Positions 35,837 to 46,830 are shown, numbered from the stretch's first letter. The stretch is 64,000 bases of DNA from Eutreptiella sp. 'Long Island Sound 2002' (GCA_964036045.1 OZ038388.1:7146058-7210057); one strand, 5' to 3'. The notes: a model not told the origin generated them from the sequence alone. Made by a program: numbers and translations.

Positions 35837-36008
35837 CAAGGATGTCTTAGGACGGCTGACAACCGTAGGAGGAGCCCCCGCCCGCCCCCAGACCAAAGGG
35901 ACCATCGTGGGAAATGCACCGTTGGCAAAATCTGATCGGGCCATTGTTGGTACGCGCACTTGTTGGTCCCAGACCCCCCCCCCCCCCGTCTCCTCTAACA
36001 CATCCGTG
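35837..36008. mobile_element. hAT-like MITE, family B copy 1
   Basis: Starts CAAGGATGTCTTAGG and contains AAAGGGACCATCGTGGGAAA. It ends near ACACATCCGTG after a poly-C run. The interior is shared with 36170-36300 and 39700-39873. The 8-bp flanks do not match in this copy. Confidence 0.65.
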
Positions 36009-36169
36009 CCCGCACCCCCGTATCCCCCCCTTATCTCCCCCAGAATGCCAAGCCTCCCGCGTGCCGTGTGTCCCTCAGTGGCTCACGCACTGCTGCCGAG
36101 CCATCGGGCGCTTGCCACATCCACAGGCCAACATTAGAGTGGCCGCACACGGGGGGGGGCGGGACTCCC

Positions 36170-36300
36170 TGGACCCCCCCCCCCCCCACCCAAAGGGACC
36201 ATCGCGGGAAATGTACCGTTGAGAAAATCTGATTGGGCCATTTGTGGTACACACACTTTTGGGTCCCAGACCCCCCCCCCGTTCTTCTAGTGCATCGGTG
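36170..36300. mobile_element. hAT-like MITE, family B copy 2 (5' truncated)
   Basis: Shares ACCATCGCGGGAAATGTACC and the right end CTAGTGCATCGGTG with the other family B copies. The left terminus is not recognisable. Confidence 0.6.
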
Positions 36301-37040
36301 CCCGCGGGGCTGCGCGTGGTCATGGGGGGGGGGGGGCAGGCTGCACCCCCACCCCCACTGCAGTGCCGGGCAGTCCCTTCCATAGGGCGCCCCCCCCCCC
36401 CTCAATCCCTGACCCTGTCGCAGGCCTGCGAGGCCCCCTGACACCGTCCCAATGCCGTACCTTCAGCATCATCCATCCGCATCATGTCCCAATGGGGCAG
36501 CGCCCGGTGGCCGGGTCCCGCCCACGGCACGCGGGCCTGCCCGCCACCACCCGCCGCCCCCCTAACCCTCTGACCCACGTCGAGTGCGGCGCGGGGGCCC
36601 TGGACGGCACACGGCACAAGGGCCCCGGGGCCGCTTCTCCGGGTCGGTGCCCGGCACCGGCCCGAGTGCCGTTTGGCCGACCGCGCAGTGGCACGGCTGA
36701 GCGATGGATCGTCCGCTGCAAAACGCGCAGGGCCACGCGTTGCTGGGGCCGTTGGAAGGGAGGAGGGGACGGGGCCGCTGCGGCCGGAACCTCCTGCGAC
36801 CGGCATCAACGAGTCCATCGGCATCGCGCGCTGTGCCCGCCCCGCGACCCCCAAAAACTGTATGTACCCGATCACTACGTGACCCGTAGTCACTAACCGT
36901 CATAACCGCCGTCTCAAGTCACGGAGTGTTGTGCTGAGCATGTTCTGTCAGGTCGTCGGCCCCATGAATCACCGGGGCACTGGCCTGTGGAGAGAGCAGG
37001 GGGTCTTCCCTTTGCCCCCCCCCCCCCCCTCTTCCCCCAC
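36301..37040. other. GC-rich intergenic stretch, no confident gene
   Basis: Open frames on both strands have no domain and overlap each other. Poly-C and poly-G runs are frequent. Nothing more is supported. Confidence 0.35.
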
Positions 37041-37503
37041 CCATGGCCTTGTGTGACATTCACGTCGCTGGTTGTGGTGAGCACCTCCCAGCCTGGGGTC
37101 TTCGTGATGACCGCATACCGGGCACTGATCAGGCCGTCAGGGGTGGACGCCTTGGGCAGAAGTTGCATTCTGGATTCCCCCCCGGGCAGGGGGATGCCCG
37201 CGGCAGTGCGGATGCCCGCAGTAGTACGGACGCCTGCTTGTCATAGCAGAAGGTTCAAGGGCGAGAGGCCAATAGGCGCCGCCACAGGCTAACAGAGCTA
37301 ACCACCCAGGCCTTGTGCCAAACCCCCCCTCCAGGGCGCCCAGCCTACGCCCAGCCACTGTCTCCGTGACAGCAAGTGCCGGCTTCAACAGCATTTGTAA
37401 CCGACAGTAGCCGCCCCCAACCGCTGTGGCAACCTCCTCCAACCGCCTCTGGGGCCGCCTCTGAGGTCCCTCCCCTTCTAATGCGTCCCTGCCCCTCCCG
37501 ATT
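37041..37503. repeat. Composite repeat: family D copy plus truncated family A MITE, second copy
   Basis: Matches 26607-27093 across the D/A junction and into the shared right flank CCCCTCCCGATT. Immediately afterwards a second copy of the D 3' tail (AACCACCCAGGCC, then TTGTGCCAAACCCC) occurs at about 37507-37545. The locus is therefore nested or partly duplicated. Confidence 0.72.
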
Positions 37504-37813
37504 CAGAGCTAACCACCCAGGCCTTGTGCCAAACCCCCCCTCCCCCTGTGTTGCATTCCCCACATCGGATGTGGTGGTGACCGCCCTCCGCGCTTCACGG
37601 TCTCTGGGAGGGAGTTCCTGCGGCGCATCGCCTGCCCAAGGGCATGCCAAGGGGCCGAAACGACACCTGCGGGTACAGGGACGCCTGCCCCACTGCCACG
37701 TGCCACAATACCGTTTCCCTACCGTCGGGGGGCCGACACTCCAGACCGTCTCCCCCGCAAAACGCAAACCCCCCTTTCGTGCTTTGCTGAGAGGGATCGG
37801 GACGGGCCGGGGG

Positions 37814-38037
37814 GCCAACTACCGGGCGCCGCTGACGCGCAAACGGCACATCCCGCCACATCCAGCACAGCCCCGGCGCACCAACCACTGGGCTCCGCGA
37901 ACGCGGAAACGACACCAGCAGGAGCACCGGCCGCAGCGGCCGACAGAACGCAGCGACCCGACGCAACATGCGAAGGGAAGAACGGATGACTGTCCAGGGC
38001 TCCGTATAAGAAACAACAACCCGACGGAATGTCACAC
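37814..38037. repeat. Dispersed repeat family C copy 5 (5' truncated)
   Basis: Contains the tandem CCAACTACCGGGC and CCAACCACTGGGC units and the tail GACGGAATGTCACAC. It lacks the 5' part seen in the 27484 and 29449 copies. Confidence 0.7.
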
Positions 38038-38514
38038 AGGGGGGGTTACGGGTATTCAGTTTGTTGTTGTACTGCAGACATCTTTGGGTCTGCGTGTGAT
38101 GTGGTTTCTGAGGCTGAAGACGTGCGCTGTTGCGGCGGAATTCATTTTGCTTTTGCATGCGCCTGCGAAACCAGTTCGTGCACCCGGAAGCACCAACTGG
38201 CACACCTACTGGGATTTTGCCCCCCCCCCCCCCATCACTCCTGAGTGATGTGCCTTTGAGTGGGTGCAATCCAGTCGCTCTTTGTGGGTGGCGGTGTTGA
38301 ACAAGGTCCTTCTATCCACCTCCGTCTTCGCTTGGCTCACCTGAATTAGGTCTCTGCCCCCCCCCCCCCCCCTCCCGACCCAAAGGCACAGGTCCTCTGT
38401 GCATATCTCTGAACCCCCCCAATAGTACCCTCAGCACCCCCGTGTCCATCCCCCCGGGGATGGGGGGGGGGACCGTCACTTGGTCAACCACCAAACAATC
38501 GCACGTGTTGCAAT

Positions 38515-38712
38515 GTGCAGGTGCTCTGTGTTGCCCCCGGGCCGTTGTGGCCCACCCGCTGTACATATTGTGACAGGACAGTTTCAGTTGCATATTTACT
38601 CACGGATTTGGACAGCACAGCCTTGTTCCCCCCTGGACCAGATGTGATTTTCATCCGCTCAACAAAGGAACCCGCTCTGGCGAGGGTGATCGAGCCTGAG
38701 AAGCTTTCTTGA
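38515..38712 (+). pseudogene. Possible fragment of a transposon polyprotein
   Basis: A 65-codon frame with protein-like composition, including CTYCDRTVSVAYLLTDLD and then FPPGPDVIFIRS before a stop. The end resembles the small beta-barrel pattern at the C-terminus of retroelement integrases (GDxVxVR...A.V..P), but the match is loose. A possible acceptor (TGTGCAG) lies just upstream. It is isolated and without neighbouring domains. Confidence 0.25.
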
Positions 38713-38836
38713 GCACTGTACAATGTGCAGATTGAGCCGGCCCATTGCGGTTTGGACCAAAAAACAACAATTGTTGCCATTCGTTTTCTGTGCAGTCCAG
38801 TGCTCGGTTACGGTGACAGTACCCCCCCCCCCCCTC

Positions 38837-39002
38837 GGCCCATCTCCGGGACAGCCGACAAATAGGACAAGTCATCCGGGGGCTCTGTTGACACAACCAA
38901 AACACATTCGGACCCACAGAGGGTCGGGATGTGCAGTGGCGAGAGGCCAATAGGCGCCGCCAAAGGCAAACAAATAGATACCGAGGCCTTGTGCCAACCT
39001 CC
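38837..39002. repeat. Dispersed repeat family D, copy 4
   Basis: Close match to 20611-20804, sharing CATCCGGGGGCTC, GACCCACAGAGGGTC and GCGAGAGGCCAATAGGCGCC, and ending at TTGTGCCAAC before a C-run. Confidence 0.75.
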
Positions 39003-39631
39003 CCCCCCCCCTTGGGGGGGGACCGTCATGCGCCGAGGGGGAGTGGACAAGGGGGATCCAGGTTGCGCTCCACTAAGGGCCGTCATGGCCCCGGACCAGC
39101 CCCTCGAGGTAAGCAGTGCTGACCCTCTGACCCGTGCCCGCAAGCCACATCACCATCGTCCCCATCGTGAGGCCGCACGTGCGCGCGCGGGCGTGTGCGC
39201 AAGGGACGGGGGTCGGGGCGGGGGTGAGAGGCCGGGCCGGAGCTACAAATGCAGTGGACACGGGGAAGGGCACGCGGGACGGGGCCCGGGCAATGTGCCA
39301 CACACGGAGCGGGGCCTCGGGGATGGGGTCCCACGGCGGAGGCGCGTGTGTGGCACGTGGAGGGCCCGTGCTGCCGCCTCGGGCACTGGAACACCAGCGG
39401 CGTCTCTGACCTGCTCATTGGGGGGTCTGGTAGAGCGTGCGCCCGTCGTTGACGGATGAGTGCGATTTGGCTGGGGCTTTTGCATCGGCGAGTCTGCGCC
39501 CGGCGTCCGAAGGATTGTGGTGCTTCTGCCAGATCTTCACGCGTCTGCGACACACCTCCGTTCCTGTGGCTGCAGGTCCCAACCACGCGTCAGGATTGCT
39601 CGGTGCAGTAGCCGGGGCGTGGGTTTTTTTC

Positions 39632-39664
39632 AGTGGACGTTTTTTCGGTTAAAAAACGTCCACT
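39632..39664. repeat. Perfect 14-bp-stem hairpin
   Basis: AGTGGACGTTTTTT (39632-39645) and its exact reverse complement (39651-39664) are separated by a 5-base loop. Function unknown. Confidence 0.85.
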
Positions 39665-39699
39665 CCAACCGTCTGTGGGCCCACGACCACCGTCAGTGG

Positions 39700-39873
39700 C
39701 AAGGATGTCTTAGACCGGCTGACAACCGTGGCAGGAGGACCCCCCCCCCCCCCAGACCAAAGGGACCATCGTGGGAAATGTACCGTTGGGAAAATCTGAT
39801 CGGGCCATATTTGGTACACACACTTTTGGGTCCCAGACCCCCGTCCCCCCTCCTCTCTACCAATGCATCGTTG
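39700..39873. mobile_element. hAT-like MITE, family B copy 3, with 8-bp target duplication
   Basis: Starts CAAGGATGTCTTAG and ends CCAATGCATCGTTG, with short terminal inverted repeats of the form CAA(G/C)GATG. The flanks GTCAGTGG (39692-39699) and GTCGGTGG (39874-39881) match at 7 of 8 bases, consistent with a hAT target duplication. 174 bp, non-coding. Confidence 0.78.
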
Positions 39874-40479
39874 GTCGGTGGGCCCACGGTCGCCTTCGTT
39901 GGGCCCACCGCCGCCGTCAGTGGGCCGTTGGGGGGCCCACAACCGCCGTTGGGCGGCTCGGAACGGCCATCTTTAGCCTCCGTCGCCGATGACCCCCGGC
40001 CCCATCCCCCGGAGTTCCGTGCCTCCAGTCCACAGTCTGCCCCCTGCACGACGGTCGGCGTGCTCATTGACGGGGGGCCAGAACGGTCCCCCGTCACATC
40101 CGGTGGCCCCCGCCCAATACCGTCGCCGTCCGTGGCCGTCGCGGTTTCCAGCGGCGACCCCGTGCCCCCACGCCCTCTCACAAAAGAGGCAGAGCGCGTC
40201 GGCGGAGCAGGCGGCTTCCTAAGCCAACCGTCGCCAACCGCCCATTTGCCGCTGTAGAGGCCGTGCATCAGCCGCACTGCACACGGCACGCGGTCCGAAA
40301 TGCAGAGCCGTCGAACACCCCAGTGCTGGGGCAAGGGGGGCGGGGGCGGGGGTACCGGTAGTGTGTCTGCTCGACAGTGCCAAAGATGGGGGGGGGGCTG
40401 CCTGTGGCCAACGATTCTGTTATGATAGTTCCAACATCTGTGACAACATCTATTTCCAGGGCGTCTGCCCATCGCGTTT

Positions 40480-40605
40480 TTGGAAATTTGGGAATTTTTT
40501 GGAATTTTTTTATATTTTTTTTATTTTTTTTGGCGTTTTTGGAAATTTTTGGATTCTTTTGGATTTTTTTTGGCGTCTTTGGAAAAAAAAATCCAAAAGT
40601 TCGCA
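40480..40605. repeat. T-rich degenerate tandem tract
   Basis: Repeats of TTTTTGGAA(A/T)TT-like units separated by long T-runs, an abrupt AT-rich island inside GC-rich sequence. It ends in an A-run that can pair with the T-runs. Confidence 0.75.
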
Positions 40606-41744
40606 TGAGAAGTCATAGGTCACCCGGGGTCCCCGTTCAGGGGCCCAGAGCACCCTCGACCCCGGCTCGTGGGTTTCCCTCCGGATCGCACTGCATTGTC
40701 ATTGCCGTCCGCACCAAACGGACGCAGACGTCTCGCTCCTTCCGTGGGCCCCCCATCCGACCCCGTGCCCTCCAAAGCTCCGGCATCACGTCTTTCTTGT
40801 ACAGTTCGGCATGCCCCGCCGCGTTCGCGATTTGCATTGTTCACCCGCCTCCCCTGCCCTGCCCCACTCCAAAGTGTTTCACAGCCGGCGGACTCAACCT
40901 CCAACGGCTTTGTTTTGTTGGGGACCTGGCCCACCCCATGCCCCCCCTGCGGAGCATGCGGCGTGGCAGTCTCTGAGCATCGCCACCCATCTCTGTCCAC
41001 ATCACTGAATGGGAAAACGGTGTTTGTACCGGGCTCCCGTACCCTGCGCTGTGGCATGGCGGCAGAGGGCGCGCAACATGGCCCTCTGCACCGTTCTGCG
41101 ACCGAAGCCACAGGCATTCTTCATCGTGTTTCCACAAACACATGGAGGCCTTCCTTCTCCTTTCCTCATTTGCCCTCGTTTGCCATTGTGTTTCAGTCCG
41201 TTTTCTGTGCACACCAATGTTCGTATACCATCCCCTGGGGCGGTAGGGGGGGACTGTCATGGCGGGTGGGGGATGACGAGGGGAGGGGGGGGGGTTGGGG
41301 GGTACAAGGCCATTCTTCACAAGCAGGTGCGTTTCCATGAAATGGGCAACCCCTCGAATGGCTCATTGAGCGCACTTGTGCAGATCACACGTTGCTCCGA
41401 CATCAAGGGCGATGGGGTGTAGTGGCAGCTGCAGAGAGCAGAACGGGGAAGAACATGAGTTCACTCTCATGTTCCCCGTAGCGAAATCTCATCTTGCAAA
41501 AGTGCGTAGATGGGTAATGGAAGGGGACGTTTTAGGATTTCCAGCATGCAACCTCGATCCACATACTGATTTCATGTGTACGCATACTTGTGGCATGGGC
41601 ATGCCCCATTCACTTGACCCCAGAGACGTGCTTGTCAGCACAGCCCCCTAAGCCCCTTCCTGCCTCTAATCATACGCCCAAAGGACCATCATGTCCACAG
41701 TACTGCAGCACCGTGCAGTCCCCAGCTGCAGGTTTCGACCTGTA
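40606..41744. other. Intergenic stretch with a hairpin
   Basis: No gene recognised. A hairpin lies at about 41442-41479: ACGGGG...GAACATGAG pairs with CTCATGTTCCCCGT. Open frames here have no domain. Confidence 0.4.
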
Positions 41745-42126
41745 TCCCCCCCGCCTTGTCTAGGCTACGGCCTCGTCCAAGCTACAGCGGGCGTAGGGAC
41801 CGTATGATTTCCGTACCTAATTGAATTCGGTACGAAATGTAGTGCAACCGCATAAGACAAGGTTTTGGTGACAAATCTGCCAATTACATGGAGTGATGGA
41901 CACAGTTGTTGTGATTGTTTGCCCACTTGAACCCACAGAGCACTGATTTTTGGGATGTTTGTGCATTATCTTCCCCTTTCTTGCATCAGCTCACCATGCA
42001 CGTGTGTGCTGTGTGTGCCGGTAGTTGTATGGGTCGTGCGTAAGCTACGGCCTTGTCGAAGCTACAGTAGGCGTAGGGACCGTATTAATTCCGTAATTTT
42101 GCGTAGCTTAGATAAGGGGGGGGGGG
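41745..42126. mobile_element. TA-flanked MITE, family E copy 1
   Basis: A 382-bp element between TA dinucleotides (41743-41744 and 42127-42128). The left end is C-rich then CTTGTCTAGGCTACGGCC; the right end is GCGTAGCTTAGATAAGGGGG. A subterminal segment (AAGCTAC...GGCGTAGGGACCGTATT) is present near both ends in direct orientation. It is clearly related to 43314-43702. Tc1/mariner-type TA duplication, no coding capacity. Confidence 0.82.
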
Positions 42127-42169
42127 TACATGGCTGGGCTAGATGTTTGATGGCGTTGCCCGAAATGCA

Positions 42170-42260
42170 TCAGTAACACCCCCAAAATGCATGGGTAACA
42201 CCCGCGAAATGCAAGCCCCCCCCCCCCAAATGCATGGGTAACACCCGCGAAATGCCTTGA
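42170..42260. repeat. Short tandem repeat
   Basis: Three to four diverged copies of AAATGCATGGGTAACACCCGCG, interrupted by a C-run. Confidence 0.75.
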
Positions 42261-42807
42261 CACTTGACACTCCCCAACCGCATGGGTACCATGGTTCGGT
42301 CCCAGCAAAGTCACCTAGGAAGTGGGGCTGTGCATTGCATGCAGACACCCCGATGGCCCCCATACGTTGACCCCTCCACAATGCCAGGAGCCCAATACAG
42401 GGCCCCTCGACACCAATCTCTCACGGCAGCCCCAATACAGCGCCCCCCATCACACCGCTGCTATGCAACGACCCCTATGGTATATATTATGGCCCCCATA
42501 CCACAACCCGCGCAATAGCCCCTTAGCAACAAACCAGGCCTTAAGTCGCAGGCAGAGAACCCAACACCAGCAAGTTTGCGACTGGATGCCCTACCATTGC
42601 TGCCAGGATCACACTCTGCCGATGATCAATAGTGTTGCTGTCATAGTCGCTCTTGGCTGTGTGTGGGGCGTCAGAACCGGACGAAATCTCGCGCAAACGG
42701 AGCAAGTGTGTACCCTACCCCCTTTGTGTTACTCAATGTTGCCACAAAATGAGAAGTGGCTGCACAAACCCTACCTTCTTGGGGGTACAAAGAAAATGGC
42801 AACAAAC

Positions 42808-42962
42808 AACTTAGCATTTTGAGTACAAACACATGGGGCGACCGGTTTTCACGGCCCCTTTAAATGGGACACCAAAATTTTCTAGCGCCTGCAGCACTAG
42901 TGAATTTCTGCATATTGGCGTGTACGATGCTTGGGACCTCTCAAACATTTTGGCCCTCTAGA
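42808..42962 (+). repeat. Dispersed repeat family I, copy 1
   Basis: AGCATTTTGAG..., CCCCTTTAAA..., CACCAAAATTTTC..., CATATTGG and GGGACCTCTCAAACATTTTGG occur in this order here. The same series appears on the minus strand at 63904-63780. Non-coding; the element type is unknown. Confidence 0.75.
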
Positions 42963-43227
42963 GGGTGGGGGTGGGGGCCATGAGCAACGGATACTGGGCT
43001 CGCACATGCCGGGCATATGGCCATAGCCACAACTCATTGCACATTGTTTTGCCTTGCTGCACTGCTGCGCAAAGCAGACCAGTGCCGAATGTTGCCTCGA
43101 GGTCGCCGCACAAGACGGCTATCGAATGTTCCATGGGCCGTCTAGGTAAGCTCTTCCCCTCCCATAGGCGCTGGTTAGCCATGAACCTTGCATTCTAGGG
43201 TACACTCCCCACCGTTAACCACAAAGG

Positions 43228-43283
43228 ACAAAAGCGACGGCTCCGTGGCAGGCCGACCGGGGTTCGAACCCGTGATCTATGGA
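43228..43283 (-). repeat. tRNA-like remnant (possible SINE), copy 1
   Basis: On the minus strand a T-arm-like segment with B box GGGTTCGAACCCC lies about 40 bases downstream of an A-box-like TAGCATACTGG (about 43313-43303). That A-box-like segment abuts the TA insertion site of the next MITE. A homologous copy is at 43830-43880. It does not fold into an intact tRNA. Confidence 0.4.
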
Positions 43284-43313
43284 GTGTGTGGGCTGTGTGT
43301 GTCCAGTATGCTA

Positions 43314-43702
43314 CCCCCCCCCCCCCCTTGTCTAAGCTACGCCCTTGTCCAAGCTACAGTAGGCGTAGGGACCGTATTAATTTGGTACCTAATTTTAATT
43401 CGGTACCAAATTTAGTGCAACCACATAAGACATGGGTTTGACGAATTTGCCGGGTACATAGGGTCATGTACACATTTGTTGTGAGTGTTTGCCCACTTGA
43501 ACCCACATAACTCTGATTTTGGGGGTATTTGTGCATTATATTCCCCCTTCTTGCACTAGCTCACCATGCAATCTTCTCATTTACGTGTGTGTCGGTAGTT
43601 GTATATGTCGCCCGCAAGCTACGCCCGTGTCCAAGCTACAGTAGGCGTAGGGACCGTATTAATTTGGTACTTTGGCGTAGCTTAGACAAGGGGGGGGGGG
43701 GG
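43314..43702. mobile_element. TA-flanked MITE, family E copy 2
   Basis: A 389-bp element between TA dinucleotides (43312-43313 and 43703-43704). The left end is a C-run then CTTGTCTAAGCTACGCCC; the right end is GGCGTAGCTTAGACAAG then a G-run. The inverted termini extend over about 18 bases plus the homopolymers. Homologous to 41745-42126 along its length. Confidence 0.87.
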
Positions 43703-43829
43703 TACATTGCCGTCAGGGTGGTAACCATTTTCAGATCCACCCACCCACAAAAGTCATTTCGCCCCTTTGTGATCTCGAACCACCGACCGGCTTGTATCAT
43801 TTGCCAAAGACCGAACTTAGGGCCGGTCC

Positions 43830-43880
43830 CGTCGCCTCTGTGGGAGGCGGACCGGGCTTCCAACCCGGAGAGCACTATGT
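43830..43880 (-). repeat. tRNA-like remnant (possible SINE), copy 2
   Basis: Aligns with 43228-43283. A perfect 5-bp T-stem (CCGGG/CCCGG) encloses a 7-base loop mutated from TTCGAAN. No complete cloverleaf. Confidence 0.35.
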
Positions 43881-44191
43881 CGCATGTGCCCAGTGCGTTT
43901 GAGGCATGCTCCTTCCCTTGGCAGAACATGGTTGATCTTTCCCAGATGGGGACGAATGGGGGCCAATGTGGTCTGTTGAACAAACATCTTAAATAGTTTA
44001 GCCCATGTGCTGATGCGCAAGAAGGTAGGGATTATGTTGCTACCAGAGGCGGGGTTTCCCCTTTGCTTCCCTTTCGTCAAACCATCCATGCTTTGAACGC
44101 CAGATTTGCAACACTAGGTGCTATATGAATGTCGTTTGTTGCTTAGCGAAGAGCCTACATTTGTACTTTTAGGGTTGAACGCCGGTGGTTA

Positions 44192-44640
44192 CCCCAACAC
44201 TGGGGAGGTGGTGTTTGTGTTGTTGGCCGCCGGACGTGCTGCAATGATTGCACAATCTGAACCCAAGGCAAAGAAGGGAGTCACTCAGCGATTTGCTTCC
44301 AATGTGTAGTTCCAGGCGCCACAACCCCTACCTCCCACCAAGGCTCCTGGAAGTGTATCTGGTATTGGGAGCAATAACAGCAACAATCGTAACAACAGCA
44401 TCAACAACAATAGTAGCAGCAACATCAACAACACCTTTGGCCCTAGTGGTTCAAAGTATTGCCCTTCCGAGAGTGCATCAGATAAGGGACCGCGAGTGTT
44501 CACCCTTCATAGCAAACAACCCCTGCAAGGCAACGTTCCGGAACACCCCGGCACCAAAGCCGCGTAAGATTGTGACAAAGGCTCGTCCTGCGCCCTCACA
44601 AGATTGGGCACCCCCTAAGGCCGCGATGAGAAATGCGAAG
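44192..44640 (+). pseudogene. Possible exon remnants of an Asn/Ser-rich protein
   Basis: After a possible acceptor (CTTTTAG, about 44172) a short frame reads LNAGGYPNTGEVVFVLLAAG and stops at 44307-44309. A second frame from about 44313 is Pro- then Asn/Ser-rich (repeated NN and SS, then KYCPSESASDKG). Neither matches a family I recognise. The sequence runs directly into the 21-bp minisatellite. It could be the edge of a gene or of a mobile element. Confidence 0.25.
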
Positions 44641-44644
44641 CAGT

Positions 44645-46385
44645 CAAAACCCTTGTTTCAATTTGTACAGCTCTTGTTTCGAGGTGTCCTGCCGTTGTCT
44701 CGAGTTGTACTACCCTTCTTTCGAGTTGTACTACCCTTCTTTCGAGTTGTACTACCCTTGTTTCGAATGGTACTGCGCTTGTTTCAAGTTGTATTGCCCT
44801 TGTTTCGAGTTGTACTACCCTTGTTTTTGAGTAGTACTACCCTTGTTTAGAGTAGTGTTGGCTTTGTTTCGAGGTGTACTGCCCTTGTTTCGAGTTGTAC
44901 CGCCCTTGCTTCGAGTCGTACTGCCCTTGTTTCGAGTGGTACTGCGCTTGTTTCAAGTTGTATTGCCCTTGTTTCGAGTTGTACTACCCTTGTTTTTGAG
45001 TAGTACTACCCTTGTTTAGAGTAGTGTTGGCTTTGTTTCGAGGTGTACTGCCCTTGTTTCGATTTGTACAGCTCTTGTTTTGAGGTGTCCTGCCGTTGTT
45101 TCGAGTTGTACTACCCTTCTTTCGAGTTGTACTACCCTTGTTTCGAGGTGTCCTGCCCTTGTTTCAATTTGTACTGCTCTTGTTTCGAGGTGTCCTGCCG
45201 TTGTTTCGAGTTGTACTGCCCTTGTTTCGAGTTGTACTACCCTTGTTTCGAATGGTACTGCGCTTGTTTCAAGTTGTATTGCCCTTGTTTTGAGTTGTAC
45301 TACCCTTGTTTTCGAGTTGTACTACCCTTGTTTAGAGTAGTGTTGGCTTTGTTTCGAGGTGTACTGCCCTTGTTTCGAGTTGTACCGCCCTTGCTTCGAG
45401 TTGTACTGCCCTTGTTTCGAGTTGTGCTGCCCTTGTTTTGAGTTGTACTGCCCTTCTTTCGAGCCGTACTACCCTTGTTTCGAGTTGTACTGCCCTTGTT
45501 TCTAGTTGTACTACCCTTGTTTCGAGTTGCACTGCCCTTGTTTCGAGTTGTACTACCTTTGTTTCGAGTTGTACTACCCTTGTTTCGCGCTGTATTGCCG
45601 TTGCTTCGAGTAGTATTGCCCTTGTTTCGAGTTGTACTGCCCTTGTTTCGAGTTGTACTACCCTTGTTTCGAGTTGTACTGCCCTTGTTTTCGAGTTGCA
45701 TTGCCCTTCTTTTGAGTTGTACCGCCCTTGTTTCGAGTTGTAGTACCCTTGTTTCGAGTTGTACTACCCTTGTTTCGAGTTGTATTGCCCTTGTTTCAAA
45801 TTGTACTGCCCATGTTGCGAGTTGTACTGCCCTTGTTTGCAGTTGTACTGCCCTTGTTCCGAGTTGTAGTGACCCTTGGTTCGAGTTGTACCGCCCTTCT
45901 TTCGAGTTGTACTACCCTTGTTTCGAGTTGTACTGCCCTTGTTTCGGGTAGTACTACCCTTGTTTCGAGTTGTACTGCCCTTGTTTGTAGTTGTACTACC
46001 CTTGTTTCGAGTAGTATTACCCTTGTTTCGAGTAGTACTACCCTTGTTTCGAGTAGTACTGCCCTTGTTTCGAGTCGTACTGCCCTTGTTTCGAGTTGCA
46101 CTACCCTTGTTTTGAGTTGTACTGCCCTTGTTTCGCGTTGTATTGCCCTTGTTTCGAGTTGTACTGCCCTTGTTTCGAGGTGTACTACCCTTATTTCGAG
46201 TAGTAATGTCCTTGTTTCGAGTAGTACTGCCCTTGTATTAGTTGCACTACCAGTGTTTCGAGTTGTACTGCCCTTGTTTTCGAGTTGCACTGTCTTGTCC
46301 TTGTTTTGAGTTTTACTGCCCTTGTTTCGAGTTGTACTGCCCTTGTTTTCGAGTTGCATTGCCTTTGTTTCCAGTTGTACTCGGT
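44645..46385. repeat. 21-bp minisatellite array (about 80 copies)
   Basis: Tandem variants of GTTGTACTACCCTTGTTTCGA over about 1.74 kb. Because the unit is 21 bp, several frames on both strands stay open (for example 7-residue periods such as VVLPLFR and ETRAVQL). These frames are by-products of the repeat and not genes. Variants include GAGTAGTACT and GAGGTGTCCTG subtypes. Confidence 0.95.
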
Positions 46386-46830
46386 TGCACAAGTGTGTCC
46401 TTACACAAATGTGTCGTTACACAAGTGTGTCCTTACACAAGTATCTCCTTACACAAGTGTGTCCTTACACAAGTGTGTCCTTACACAAATGTGTCTTTGC
46501 ACAAGTGTGTCCTTACACAAGTGTGTCCTTACACAAATGTGTCCTTACACAAGTGTGTCCTTACACAAGTGTGTCCTTACACAAGTTTATCCTTACACAA
46601 GTGTGTCCTTACACAAGTGTGTCCTTACACAAGTGTGTCCTTACACAAGTGTGTCCTTACACAAGTGTGTCCTTACACCAGTTTGATCTTACACAACGGT
46701 GTCCTTACACAAGTGTGTCCTTACACAAGTATGTCCTTACTCAACTGTGTTCTTACACAAGTATGTCCTAACACAACAGTGTCCTGTCAGAGGGGCGTCC
46801 TTACACCAGTTTGATCTTACACAAGGGTGT
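46386..46830. repeat. 16-bp minisatellite array
   Basis: About 27 copies of ACACAAGTGTGTCCTT with scattered substitutions. It directly follows the 21-bp array. Three units make 48 bases, so all three plus frames show a 16-residue period; again not a gene. Confidence 0.93.

Noticed and set aside
45300-46392. Long open frames on both strands (TRNKGS / ETRAVQL repeats and VVLPLFR repeats)
   Set aside because: The 21-bp minisatellite unit is a multiple of three and lacks stops in several frames, so the frames are automatic. No start context or flanking coding sequence.
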